Shown piece by piece: positions 1 to 8,773 of a stretch of DNA of 64,000 bases. A program made the translations under genes and the position numbers. The DNA comes from Bacillota bacterium (GTDB lineage Bacteria > Bacillota > Clostridia > Peptostreptococcales > Anaerovoracaceae). How positions within the stretch are numbered: the stretch's first letter is position 1; every line of letters starts with the position of its first letter. The stretch spans positions 1-64,000 of the forward strand of contig JAHZHL010000014.1 of NCBI GenBank assembly GCA_019420305.1, given 5' to 3'. The notes below the pieces were generated by a model. The model was not told where the DNA came from. It saw only the letters and a list, made by a program, of their open reading frames with translations, and ran no database searches.

Positions 1-6
1 GCTTAG

Positions 7-43
7 AAAAGGTCCAACTTCTCTTCTTGAAGTTGGACCTTTT
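7..43. terminator. Bidirectional intrinsic terminator
   Basis: Two perfectly complementary 15-base arms (7-21 and 29-43) surround a 7-base loop, and the outer bases are runs of A and T, so the hairpin has a T-tract on either strand. It lies just past the end of the minus-strand LuxR-type gene and would also stop transcription entering from the left. A second hairpin at 57-83 (11-bp stem, 5-base loop) covers the stop codon of that gene but has no T-tract. Confidence 0.8.
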
Positions 44-73
44 GTCTACAGTCTGGGGAGCAGTAATGAAAGA

Positions 74-2548
74 TTACTGCTCCGTTTCATTTGTATATAA
101 TTCACGATAAGCTTTAATCGCCAGTGTTTTATTATGAACATCAAGCTTCCTGTAAATATTCTGCAGATGGCGTTTGACGGTATTCTGGGAAATATAAAGG
201 GAATCGGCAATATCCGAAATATTTGCTCCTTCTCCCAGCAACTCCATAATATCCACTTCTCGTTTTGATAAAATAGAAGACGGAGTCTGCCGGGATGAAT
301 GATTGAGCGCGGAATGGCAAGCCTCGATCAGTTCGGAAAGAAATTCCGGATCAATCTGAAAACTTCCGTTTTCCAATATAGGAAGCAGTTCCTGCGCGTT
401 TTCGGCGAAAACAAGGATAAGATGATCCTTTTGCGCAATGCTCAAAACCTTTTCCAGTTCAGCCGCGGCAATGGACAACCCCTCTGTGTGATAAAGGGCA
501 ATGGAATAGTTAATATGAAAGACCGCGATCCCCAGCTGGTTCTGGAACTGTTTGAAATCCAGAAGAAAGGAATGCTTTTTCCTAGTGAACGTATCGTAAT
601 CCTTTTGCTGGATCAGGATCATCTGGTAAACTAAATGATTAAAGGCAGTCCCCTGATATTTTGAATAGCGATAGGTAATATCATCTTCTCGGAGCCAATC
701 CGGTATTTTTTCAATCTTATTCATAAGTGCGTGCAGATACCCCAGCGCGTTATCCAGAACATCGGAATTCAACGGGTTCTTTTCTTTTTCCCGAAGCAGC
801 TCCATTTCCCCGATCACCTGATTCAGTTCCGGAGTTTTGCCTGTAATCCGGTATAAGCGGGCAAGGACAAACATAGAAGCCACGGAAATGCAGGTTTGTT
901 CATACTGGTTGGAAATATACTGGGCTTCCAGCGCATAAGACTCTATCTTGTCAAACTCTCCGGTTTCCAGATAGTATTCGGCCCGTACAAGAAGAGAAGC
1001 TCCGGCTCCGCAGCCGTTGCAGGCCTTAATATGGTAGTCAAAGCCGTTTTCAATTTCTTCGATGAGAGAACGATAGGTTCCGGGCTTATTATAATACATA
1101 TAAGAAAAATGAGGGCAGCCATAGGTATATACTCCGCTCCGTTTTCGTATCAGTGAAATCTTGCCGTCAAAAAGAGCATAAGCTTCTTTGGAGTGTTCAA
1201 TAATCAAAGTCATATCGTTAAACGCCAGACTGGTTCGGACAATTTGTGACTCCGCAAGAAGCTGGTTATGACTGTATTTACTGTGATTATGATTCTGAAA
1301 ATAGTCATCAAATTCATCCAGGAGATAGCTGGCTCGTTCTCTTTCGTTATACAGCATCAAAAGAAATATATATTTCAGCGTGGCGATGGGATATTCATAC
1401 CACAGGTCTTTGCTCGCGACATTAAAAATCGGAAAGATCAACTTCCGATCAAGAGAATTGATATGCGAAATATCAGCAATCTCCAGCGAACCGAGAATAT
1501 ACTGGTAATTTCCGGATAATTGCCAATAGCGGAAGGCCATGACATGATCATTATTCATGGCAAACCATTCGCCCGCCCGACGATAAATGGATTGCAGATC
1601 AAAGTTATATTTTATCTGCTCATCGTGCAAAAAATTAAGGAAAATCTGATGGAATTTATAATTATGTTTATTATCCCGCGTAATAAACGCGTTATCTTTA
1701 TAAAACTGTTCCAGAAGAACCGCCATATTATAATCATCAAATATGTAAGCTGCTTGTTTAGGGGAAATTGTACTGAAGTAGGAAAATTTTATCAGCGCCT
1801 CTTGCTGAACTTCATTATAGCTATCAAAAAGAGAAACTTTCAGCATCCGTTTTAAATCCTCAACCGGATGACCATTGAAATAATTTTTGGACATAAGATA
1901 TAAAGCTGCGATCCATCCTTTTGAGTCTTCGTAGATTTGTTTCTGCACAATTTCATCGCCGGAAAAGGCGATTAGCCTAAAATAATTTCGGGCATCTTCC
2001 CAGGTGAATGTCAGATCATCAAAATCAATTACAGTACAAAGTTTTTTCAGTACCATTTCTTCAATTGGAAGATTGGGAATCCGTCGGGAAATAAGGATAA
2101 GGCGCAGCCATGGAAGCTTCGCGCTGATAATCCGCCGAATCAGCGTATTGATTTCCTGATTTTCAATCAGCCAGTAATCGTCAATGACAAGAACAAATAT
2201 CTGATCAGAAGATCTGGAAAAATTTTTAAGTGAATCCAATAAACGAAAAATTTGCGCGCTGCCGCTGGGAAACCCTCGTTCTTCCAGGTTCTGCGCCAGC
2301 TCCGGGGAAACATTAAAAACTTCTCTCGTAAGGAGAAGCCAGAAATATTCGCTGTTTACTGTATCACCGGCGCTGGTCATAGTCGTCCAGACAACAACGT
2401 CTTCCCGTTTTTGAAGAAAAGACTTAACGGCAGTCGTTTTTCCGTAGCCCATAGGCGAGGTAACAATTGTGAGAGGCATAGAAAGCCCCTGGGCGAGTTT
2501 CTTATCCACTTGAGTCCGTTCTAAGATGTGAGTATTGCTGTTTTTCAT
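74..2548 (-). CDS. LuxR-family ATP-dependent transcriptional regulator (MalT/LAL-like)
   Basis: A regulator of about 824 residues with an N-terminal STAND-type ATPase and a C-terminal LuxR helix-turn-helix. The Walker A motif (SPMGYGKTT) is at about residues 31-39, followed by a Walker B-like stretch ending in VIDDYW. The middle is a helical repeat region of the TPR type. The last ~65 residues form the LuxR DNA-binding domain (LSKREVDIMELLGEGANI, then NTVKRHLQNIYRKL). MalT-like proteins activate transcription after binding ATP and an inducer, so this is the probable activator of the adjacent catabolic cluster; the inducer is unknown. I chose the ATG at 2548 because GGGAG lies eight bases upstream; a GTG nine bases earlier is badly spaced. 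The gene follows the YkvI-like gene on the same strand after 129 bases. Confidence 0.85.
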   Translation of the reverse strand: MKNSNTHILERTQVDKKLAQGLSMPLTIVTSPMGYGKTTAVKSFLQKREDVVVWTTMTSAGDTVNSEYFWLLLTREVFNVSPELAQNLEERGFPSGSAQIFRLLDSLKNFSRSSDQIFVLVIDDYWLIENQEINTLIRRIISAKLPWLRLILISRRIPNLPIEEMVLKKLCTVIDFDDLTFTWEDARNYFRLIAFSGDEIVQKQIYEDSKGWIAALYLMSKNYFNGHPVEDLKRMLKVSLFDSYNEVQQEALIKFSYFSTISPKQAAYIFDDYNMAVLLEQFYKDNAFITRDNKHNYKFHQIFLNFLHDEQIKYNFDLQSIYRRAGEWFAMNNDHVMAFRYWQLSGNYQYILGSLEIADISHINSLDRKLIFPIFNVASKDLWYEYPIATLKYIFLLMLYNERERASYLLDEFDDYFQNHNHSKYSHNQLLAESQIVRTSLAFNDMTLIIEHSKEAYALFDGKISLIRKRSGVYTYGCPHFSYMYYNKPGTYRSLIEEIENGFDYHIKACNGCGAGASLLVRAEYYLETGEFDKIESYALEAQYISNQYEQTCISVASMFVLARLYRITGKTPELNQVIGEMELLREKEKNPLNSDVLDNALGYLHALMNKIEKIPDWLREDDITYRYSKYQGTAFNHLVYQMILIQQKDYDTFTRKKHSFLLDFKQFQNQLGIAVFHINYSIALYHTEGLSIAAAELEKVLSIAQKDHLILVFAENAQELLPILENGSFQIDPEFLSELIEACHSALNHSSRQTPSSILSKREVDIMELLGEGANISDIADSLYISQNTVKRHLQNIYRKLDVHNKTLAIKAYRELYTNETEQ

Positions 2549-2677
2549 GGAAATCACTCCCTTACTTTTCTTCTAAAATAATGGTTTGGGATACAAAAAA
2601 TATCGGTAGCATTATGCGGACTGCATATAAACTCTAATATTCATTGTATCCCTGAACCAAATAAACAAGTAAAATTG

Positions 2678-3823
2678 TCAGGCTGCTGAACCGTCAGTTT
2701 TTTTCTTTTTCTCCCGGTACCATTTTATCGGCATAATGATGCAGGTCGGGATCGCTATTAGCGGAATTCCAATAGCGCCTAAAGAGGAGTATCCGCTGCT
2801 GACAATGGTGGTCAGTCCAAGTCTGGATACAAGAAGAACCAGAATAAGAAATCCGATCCCTATCAGTGCCTTTGCGGCGATTGTGTGTCTTAAAACCCCC
2901 TTTTCCGGCAAAATTTTCTGTACTCTGCTGATGACGGCCTGATTCGCGGGAACTCCGCTTGTGATCAGCGCGAAGAACATAACAATATGATATAGCGCCG
3001 GAAGCCAAGGAAGATTTGCAACCAGCCAGTTGTCAATGATCCAGAGAGTCGGAATTTCGGAGACAAGCACGTCCGGCACATAGGGCAGGATCACCAGAAC
3101 TTCCATTATCAGGACGATCGCGGTTAAGATAAAGCACCATACTCCTGTAGAAAATGAGTGCTTCTTTGTTTTTACTTTCTGCATCAGAGAGCATAAAACC
3201 ATTCCGTTACATGCTCCGGAAAAACCAAATAAAATAGCGTTCCATACTCCAAGTCCGATATCCGCATCTTGCGGAACGTACCAGGTTGCCACCATATTGG
3301 AAAATTCCTCAGACCGGTTATATACCGCAAGACCAACTAAGACGATAAATCCGATCATAAGGATAACGCACATCGTGGAAGCCGCTTTCCGAACCAGATC
3401 CGCTCCCCACAGAACCAACAGCAAACAAAGAGACGCGAGGATCAGGGTGCCGATGATATCCGGAAAACCCAGAATATCTTTCAGCATGCTGCCGCCCATT
3501 GTAACGACAGCAGATAGTGTCAGGATCTGAGCCATAAGCATATAAATTTCCATAATGGGAGTGCAGATGAAGGAAAATCTCCCATATAAAATACGGCAGA
3601 ACGAGTTATAATCATAGACTTCATTTCTTCTGACCAGTTCCGCGGAAAAGCCAATGATAATACTGCTTATAAACGGAAAGAACAGAGCGAAAACAAAGCC
3701 CCACATACCATAAGGAACCAGATAGACCTTGGAGTAAATTCCGGATACCATGGAAGGTCCGACAAGAGAACCGAAAAATACCGCTCCGATTGGAAAACCG
3801 ACCTTAAATGCAGAGGTTTTCAT
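2678..3823 (-). CDS. YkvI-like multi-pass membrane protein (putative transporter)
   Basis: A 381-residue, very hydrophobic protein with about ten predicted membrane helices and a short charged C-terminal tail. Its opening (GFPIGAVFFGSLVGPSMVSG) and overall pattern resemble the uncharacterised YkvI family, which is distantly related to APC/BCCT-type carriers. The substrate cannot be read from sequence. It starts 37 bases after the SnoaL-like gene on the same strand, behind a strong GGGAGGA site, so the two are likely cotranscribed, with the LuxR-type gene behind. The setting suggests import or export of the compound processed by the divergent enzyme operon, alongside the MFS carrier there. The family call is moderate and the substrate role is inference. 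Confidence 0.65.
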   Translation of the reverse strand: MKTSAFKVGFPIGAVFFGSLVGPSMVSGIYSKVYLVPYGMWGFVFALFFPFISSIIIGFSAELVRRNEVYDYNSFCRILYGRFSFICTPIMEIYMLMAQILTLSAVVTMGGSMLKDILGFPDIIGTLILASLCLLLVLWGADLVRKAASTMCVILMIGFIVLVGLAVYNRSEEFSNMVATWYVPQDADIGLGVWNAILFGFSGACNGMVLCSLMQKVKTKKHSFSTGVWCFILTAIVLIMEVLVILPYVPDVLVSEIPTLWIIDNWLVANLPWLPALYHIVMFFALITSGVPANQAVISRVQKILPEKGVLRHTIAAKALIGIGFLILVLLVSRLGLTTIVSSGYSSLGAIGIPLIAIPTCIIMPIKWYREKKKKTDGSAA

Positions 3824-3860
3824 AATTTTCGTCCTCCCTCCCTAACGTATTTCGCTATCG

Positions 3861-4400
3861 CTACTCTTGTGTAGGAGCAGGGGGCCAAGGTCTCGCAAAG
3901 TGGTCGCAGGCTTTTCCGCCTCCAAGCTGACCGGCAAAGACGATTTTAAAATTCTGAACGCGCCATTCACCGTCATCTTCACGGACAACTTCCACTTCGT
4001 AGCGGCCGTAGGAGAAGCAGTCCGGCTTTTTCGGGTAATCTTCGAATGTCTGCCATGCGTGGAGATAGCAATGCATAATCGCGTTATCCGCTGTTTTAAA
4101 CCAGATCTGCTGGTTTCCAATTACGTGCGTGCTGGATTTTGTTCCAGGCAGCAGCTTTTCATATAAAGCGGCGATTTCCTTTCGTCCTGTGGGATTTCCA
4201 AGGGCAGGGCTGCAGAACGTGCCGGTTTCTGTAAACATAGCGGCGATTCCTTCCGCATCCAGATTGTCTGTGCACCTTGTGTAATTATACATGATTGCCT
4301 TGATTGATTCAATATCTTCCAGCCGCTGAATTCGTTCTTCCAATGAGTTCACCGGAGCATCCTTCATTGTTTCCAGTTTTCCATTTACAACATGCTTCAT
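3861..4400 (-). CDS. SnoaL/NTF2-fold protein, candidate BaiE-like dehydratase (copy 1)
   Basis: A 179-residue protein of the SnoaL-like (cystatin-cone, NTF2) fold. It starts with a short coiled-coil helix (LEERIQRLEDIESIKAIM), followed by YTRCTD, which matches the Y-x4-D spacing of the BaiE bile acid 7-alpha-dehydratase (Tyr30, Asp35). A histidine at residue 92 (SSTH) aligns with BaiE His83. The equivalents here are Tyr40, Asp45 and His92. It ends with a Pro-rich PWPP tail shared with the paralogue at 11889-12443; by eye the two are roughly half identical. BaiE-type enzymes eliminate water from a ring carbon next to a carbonyl, so a dehydratase on a cyclic substrate is the best guess. The ATG at 4400 follows AAAGGATG; an upstream in-frame ATG at 4421 is possible. 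First gene of the minus-strand operon. Confidence 0.75.
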   Translation of the reverse strand: MKHVVNGKLETMKDAPVNSLEERIQRLEDIESIKAIMYNYTRCTDNLDAEGIAAMFTETGTFCSPALGNPTGRKEIAALYEKLLPGTKSSTHVIGNQQIWFKTADNAIMHCYLHAWQTFEDYPKKPDCFSYGRYEVEVVREDDGEWRVQNFKIVFAGQLGGGKACDHFARPWPPAPTQE

Positions 4401-4685
4401 TGTTTTACATCCTTTCTTCATTTCATTATTTTTCGCCCGGGCTTACGACTAAAAAAACAGAATATTCAATATTCAATACTTGCTTTCATTGTAACACATC
4501 TTTAACTTTTGGCTATCACCCCAAATAGCCATTTAAAAAAAGGAAAAAAATGATTCCTTTGTGGGATTTTCCTTCCTTATGGTACCTGATATGCTGTTTA
4601 TAGTAAATTTTGAATTTTACGATAATTAAGCGTGATCGTTCGCATTTGCCAGGTCGATCATGAAGATGAAAGGAGAAGATGCAAT
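4401..4685. promoter_or_regulatory. Divergent control region of the bai-like cluster
   Basis: These 285 AT-rich bases separate the two divergent transcription units, so both promoters should be here. An inverted repeat TGGCTAT-N8-ATAGCCA occupies 4510-4531 and is a plausible operator for the LuxR-type or another regulator. A short tandem repeat (ATTCAAT twice) lies around 4460-4480, and an imperfect AT-rich dyad sits near 4601-4618. I could not fix a convincing -35/-10 pair on either strand. The SDR gene has a clear AAGGAGA ribosome binding site at the right edge. Confidence 0.5.
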
Positions 4686-5462
4686 ATGGCAAGGTTTGAT
4701 TTAACAGGAAAGGTGGCCCTGGTTACCGGGGGAGCGGAAGGAATCGGTCAGGAGCTCAGCACCACTTTAGCGGAACAGGGAGCGGACATTGCGATTTTCG
4801 ATATAAAAGAAGAATTAATGGAGAAAACCGTAGAACAGGTTGCCCGCGACACCGGAAAGAAAGTAAAAGGATGGCTTTGTGACGTAACAGATGAAGCTGC
4901 GGTAAAACGGTGCGTAGGAGAAGTCGTAAAGGAGTATGGAAAAATTGATATCTTGGTAAACAACGCCGGTATTTTAAACTACGGTTCTATTGATGAGTAT
5001 ACGACGGAGCAGTGGCATTTGGCAATCGATACGGATCTGATGGGACCATGGTTGGTAACAAAAGAAGTTGTTGTTCAGTCCATGAGAGAAAACCATTACG
5101 GAAGAGTAATCAATATTTCTTCCATTGCGGGGCTTTTAGGCTCCGGGGCCGGCTGCGTCAGCTACAACGCGGCAAAAGGCGGTGTTCTGGGACTGACCCG
5201 CGGCCAGGCGGTAGAATACGCGCAGTATGGAGTTCTGGTGAACTCTGTGGGACCTGGAACAATTCTGACAGGCGGAATGACCAGCAGATCAAAGATTGCT
5301 TCCAATCCGGAGACGCATACCAAGGGAAGATGTCCGATGAAGAGAGCCGGAAACTGGGGTGAATTATCTGGAGCGGTGATCTATTTCGCGTCGGATGAAT
5401 GCACCTTTACAACCGGTCAGGCGCTTATGGTAGACGGGGGTATTTCAATTACACTGAATTAA
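4686..5462 (+). CDS. Short-chain dehydrogenase/reductase (SDR), FabG/BaiA-like
   Basis: A 258-residue classical SDR that would oxidise a hydroxyl or reduce a ketone with NAD(P). Visible motifs are the cofactor site TGGAEGIGQ near residue 15, the structural VNNAG, and the catalytic Ser (NISSIAG) followed by YNAAK (Tyr and Lys). After the active site comes PGTILTGGM, and the end is the usual ALMVDGG. An acidic residue after the second beta strand (IFDIKE) favours NAD over NADP. The ATG at 4686 follows AAGGAGA; a longer frame upstream lacks one. First gene of the rightward operon, 40 bases before the flavoenzyme. In the bai pathway, BaiA oxidises the 3-hydroxyl; an analogous role here is inference. 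Confidence 0.85.
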   Translation: MARFDLTGKVALVTGGAEGIGQELSTTLAEQGADIAIFDIKEELMEKTVEQVARDTGKKVKGWLCDVTDEAAVKRCVGEVVKEYGKIDILVNNAGILNYGSIDEYTTEQWHLAIDTDLMGPWLVTKEVVVQSMRENHYGRVINISSIAGLLGSGAGCVSYNAAKGGVLGLTRGQAVEYAQYGVLVNSVGPGTILTGGMTSRSKIASNPETHTKGRCPMKRAGNWGELSGAVIYFASDECTFTTGQALMVDGGISITLN

Positions 5463-5502
5463 AAAGCTGAGAGAATATTAGAAGAAAGGAAGGATTTTTA
5501 AC

Positions 5503-7431
5503 ATGAAGTTATTTGAAAAGGGACAAATTGGAAGTATGAAGGTAAAGAACCGGATCTGCATGGCGCCAATGGGAACGAAGACGGCGGTAGACGGTGGTTT
5601 TGAGGAACGGAGCATTGAATATTTTCGCCAGAGAGCAGCTGGCGGAACCGGACTTATTTTTACCGGACTGAATATGGTATGTACCGAATTTGAAACAAGA
5701 GCGGCCAATACTCTGGAAGGCTTCCATCAGACTGACCGGTTGGGCCTTCTGTGCGATAAGGTTCACCAGGAAGGTGCGAAAATTATCGTTCAGATCGGAC
5801 CGGGACTCGGAAGAGTGGGATACTCGGATCCGGAACACGCACCGTATTCGGCAAGCGCGTGTCCGACAAGAAACTTCCCGGATCTGATGTGCAAGCCTTT
5901 TGAAAAAGAACATATCGCGAGACTGGTATTCTGTATGGGAAGAGGCGCTATGCTGGCGCAGAAAGCCGGCGCGGACGGTGTTGAAATTCACGCTTACGGC
6001 GGCTATATCATCGACCAGTTCCTGACAAAAGAGTGGAATAAGAGAACGGACGAATACGGCGGAAGCCTGGAAAACAGATGTCGTTTCCTGATTGAATGTA
6101 TTGAGGAAGTGAAAAAAGTCTGCGGACCCAACTTCCCGGTTATCGTAAAATTCACGGCGGATCACTGTATGCCGGAACTTCCGGATTACAGAACTCTGGA
6201 CGAAGGTCTGGAAATCGCCAAGATCATTGATAAAGCAGGCGTAGATGCCATCCATGTTGATACCGGATGTTATGAAAGATACTATAGACAGGTTCCGACG
6301 GTTTATGAGGACAAAGGATTCCAGCTGTACGCCTGCAAGGCGGTAAAAGATGTGGTAAGCGTTCCGGTAATCGGTCACGGGAAACTGAATGACCCGGTTG
6401 TTGCGGAAAAAGCGCTGGAAGATGGAAAAGTGGACTTTGTCGCTCTGGGCCACCAGATGCTGGCGGATCCGGAATGGGCCAATAAAGTAAAGGAAGGCAG
6501 ATACAGAGATATTACATACTGTTGTGGCTGCAACGAATGTCTGTTTGGCGCGGTGCAGGGCAGATTCAAGGTGTGCGCGGTTAACCCGCTGTCCAACGTA
6601 GAGGTGGATTATAAAGTAGAACCGGCTAAGACGCCGAGAAAAGTTCTGGTCGTAGGCGGAGGCCCGGCTGGAATGGAGACTGCGATTACAGCGAAACGCA
6701 GAGGCCACGATGTGGAACTGTGGGAAAAGACCACAGAACTGGGTGGAAATATTCGTGCCGCGGGAGCGCCGGACTTCAAGGGAGATGTAGCTACCTATAC
6801 AAACAACCTGATTCACGCGCTGGATCGCAGCGGTGTGACAATCCGCATGAATAAGGAAGCGACAGCAGAAGAAATCATTGCCGGAAATTATGATTACGTA
6901 GCCCTGGCAACCGGTTCCAGATCCAAGATTCCGCCGATTCCGGGAATCGACTCATCTATCGTGGAAACCGCCAATGAAGGTCTTCTGAACAAAGAAGAAC
7001 TGACAGGAAAAGTCGTTGTAATCGGCGGCGGCCTGGTAGGCTGTGAGGCGGCGGTACAGGCTTCCAGCACAGCGGAAGAAGTTACGATTATTGAGTCTCT
7101 GGACGGACTGTTGCTGACAGTCCAGCACCTGTTCAATAACGATCAGGCGCTGCGCCAGATGATTAAAGACGCGGGGATCAAGACTCTGCTGGGCGCGAAA
7201 GTTACGAAGATCACAGAGGACAGCGTGGAATATGAAGACGCGGATGGCAAGAAGGGAGCCGTTAAAGCTGATAAAGTCCTGATTTCCGTAGGATACAGAT
7301 CTAACGATGAGCTGGAAGAACAGCTGGAAGGCAAAGTTAAGAATGTAAGAACCCTGGGCGATGCGGTATTCCCGAGAAAGATCATCAACGCGGTGGGAGA
7401 AGGTTTCCACTACGCGAGGATTATGGAATAA
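5503..7431 (+). CDS. NADH:flavin oxidoreductase / enoate reductase (BaiCD/BaiH, FadH-like)
   Basis: A 642-residue iron-sulfur flavoprotein of the 2,4-dienoyl-CoA reductase/enoate reductase/trimethylamine dehydrogenase type. Residues 1-335 are an FMN-binding TIM barrel (HAYGGYIIDQFLT, then RTDEYGGSLENR). A 4Fe-4S site follows with Cys340, Cys343, Cys346 and Cys358 (CxxCxxC-x11-C, the spacing of trimethylamine dehydrogenase rather than FadH). Residues ~378-642 carry an FAD motif (VVGGGPAG) and an NAD(P) motif (VIGGGLVG). Such enzymes reduce, or in reverse form, a C=C bond conjugated to a carbonyl; BaiCD and BaiH act this way on 3-oxo bile acids. With SDRs and SnoaL-type dehydratases alongside, a polycyclic or alicyclic enone substrate is likely. 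The ribosome binding site GAAAGGAAGG precedes the ATG. Confidence 0.88.
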   Translation: MKLFEKGQIGSMKVKNRICMAPMGTKTAVDGGFEERSIEYFRQRAAGGTGLIFTGLNMVCTEFETRAANTLEGFHQTDRLGLLCDKVHQEGAKIIVQIGPGLGRVGYSDPEHAPYSASACPTRNFPDLMCKPFEKEHIARLVFCMGRGAMLAQKAGADGVEIHAYGGYIIDQFLTKEWNKRTDEYGGSLENRCRFLIECIEEVKKVCGPNFPVIVKFTADHCMPELPDYRTLDEGLEIAKIIDKAGVDAIHVDTGCYERYYRQVPTVYEDKGFQLYACKAVKDVVSVPVIGHGKLNDPVVAEKALEDGKVDFVALGHQMLADPEWANKVKEGRYRDITYCCGCNECLFGAVQGRFKVCAVNPLSNVEVDYKVEPAKTPRKVLVVGGGPAGMETAITAKRRGHDVELWEKTTELGGNIRAAGAPDFKGDVATYTNNLIHALDRSGVTIRMNKEATAEEIIAGNYDYVALATGSRSKIPPIPGIDSSIVETANEGLLNKEELTGKVVVIGGGLVGCEAAVQASSTAEEVTIIESLDGLLLTVQHLFNNDQALRQMIKDAGIKTLLGAKVTKITEDSVEYEDADGKKGAVKADKVLISVGYRSNDELEEQLEGKVKNVRTLGDAVFPRKIINAVGEGFHYARIME

Positions 7432-7454
7432 ATAAGATCACTCATTATATTGAA

Positions 7455-7482
7455 AGGCGACCCCGCGCTTTGCGGGGCGCCT
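7455..7482 (+). other. GC-rich intercistronic hairpin
   Basis: AGGCG-a-CCCCGC pairs with GCGGGG-CGCCT around a five-base loop, giving an 11-bp stem with one bulge. No T-tract follows, so it is more likely an mRNA processing or stability element between the flavoenzyme and MFS genes than a terminator. A similar element lies at 9633-9668. Confidence 0.6.
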
Positions 7483-7504
7483 GTTCAAAAAGGAGGTTCA
7501 AAAT

Positions 7505-8758
7505 ATGGAAAACAACGTTCAAACTCAGAAGAAGTTCCATTATGCATGGATCATATTAGTAGCTATGTGCGGCATTATGATTGGTACCATGGGAACGGTT
7601 TCCAGCTGTATGGGAATTTTTACGCCATCTGTCGCGGAAGATTTGGGAGTACCGGTAACTGCCGTGGCATTGTATTTTACAATCCGTACTCTGACAATGG
7701 CGGTTTTTCAGCCGGTAGCCGGCATATTGTTCAATAAAATTGATATCCGGCTTTTAATTGGAATTTCTGTCCTTTTGAGTAACGGCGGAATGATGCTGAT
7801 GTCGCAGTTCCACCACATCTGGGGTTGGTATATCTGCGCGGTAATCAACGGTATCGGTCTTGCTTTTATCTGCTACCTTCTGATCCCGATCGTTCTGAAT
7901 AATTGGTTCAAGACAAACCTGAGCCTTTCTATCGGTCTCGCGACAGCTTGCTCGGGAATCGGTGGAGCGATCTTTTCTCCTCTTTGTGGACAGTGGATTG
8001 CTGCGTACGGATTCCGGAACACTTATCTGATTGTAGGCGGAATCGGATTGGTTATTTCTATGATCTGTGCCCTGTTCTTACTGAGAACGAAACCGGAAGA
8101 CAAGGGTCTGCGGCCTCTGGGCGCGGAAAAGGTTGAAAAGGAAGGCGCGCCAGCTATTGACACCAGAGGAATGACCTTAAAGGAAATGGTAAAGACACCG
8201 CAGTTCGTTCTTGTATATGTAATTGTAATCGGCATCTATTTTGCGGGATCTTTCATGCAGGATGTAACCAATATGGCAGTCAGCAAAGGATTCGATATTG
8301 AACATGCGTCGGTTGTTTCTACTGCCATGATGCTGGGAATCGTATTCGGAAAGATTGTACTGGGAATTTTAAACGATCATATTGGAACGAAAACAACGCT
8401 GGTAGTCGGAGCGCTATTCGGAATTGTCTCTTTCGCCTTCCTGGTACAGGGCGGATCTTCACCGGTATTCGTATATGTAGGAGGATTCCTCTTTGGCGCA
8501 TGCTGCGCGGCTATGTCCGTCAATCCGGCCTTTGCTATCAAGAGAGCTTTTGGAAACAAAGAATATGCGAAAATCTACAGCTACGCGGCGACTGCCGGAG
8601 TTCTGACCAGCGCGGTCGGGCATCCGATTTACGCGGCAGTGTATGATCTGACAGGAAGTTATAACGGTGTAATGGTAGCCTGTATCATCGCGCTTGTAAT
8701 TGTAATTGTTCTCACATATCTGTCCATCGATCAGTGCCGCAGAAAGTGGGATAAATAA
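7505..8758 (+). CDS. MFS transporter (BaiG-like / OFA-type)
   Basis: A 417-residue major facilitator protein with about twelve membrane helices in two halves, joined by a cytoplasmic loop near residues 195-225 (RTKPEDKGLRPLG). It opens with KFHYAWIILVAMCGIM, typical of MFS carriers of the oxalate:formate antiporter and monocarboxylate type; BaiG of the bai operon is also an MFS carrier. It probably moves the substrate or end product of the neighbouring enzymes, perhaps as a carboxylate. The ATG follows AAAAGGAGG at ideal spacing. It lies between the flavoenzyme (73 bases upstream, with a hairpin between) and the second SDR (15 bases downstream), so it is operonic. The substrate is unknown. 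Confidence 0.8.
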   Translation: MENNVQTQKKFHYAWIILVAMCGIMIGTMGTVSSCMGIFTPSVAEDLGVPVTAVALYFTIRTLTMAVFQPVAGILFNKIDIRLLIGISVLLSNGGMMLMSQFHHIWGWYICAVINGIGLAFICYLLIPIVLNNWFKTNLSLSIGLATACSGIGGAIFSPLCGQWIAAYGFRNTYLIVGGIGLVISMICALFLLRTKPEDKGLRPLGAEKVEKEGAPAIDTRGMTLKEMVKTPQFVLVYVIVIGIYFAGSFMQDVTNMAVSKGFDIEHASVVSTAMMLGIVFGKIVLGILNDHIGTKTTLVVGALFGIVSFAFLVQGGSSPVFVYVGGFLFGACCAAMSVNPAFAIKRAFGNKEYAKIYSYAATAGVLTSAVGHPIYAAVYDLTGSYNGVMVACIIALVIVIVLTYLSIDQCRRKWDK

Positions 8759-8773
8759 GAAAAGGAGGATATT

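Noticed and set aside
5509..6816. A 435-codon minus-strand frame within the enoate reductase gene
   Set aside because: Shadow of the strongly supported flavoprotein; low-complexity, basic and aromatic-rich translation typical of antisense frames.
5503..7431. Abnormal iron-sulfur spacing in the enoate reductase
   Set aside because: CxxCxxC-x11-C differs from FadH but is close to the trimethylamine dehydrogenase pattern, so it is normal family variation.
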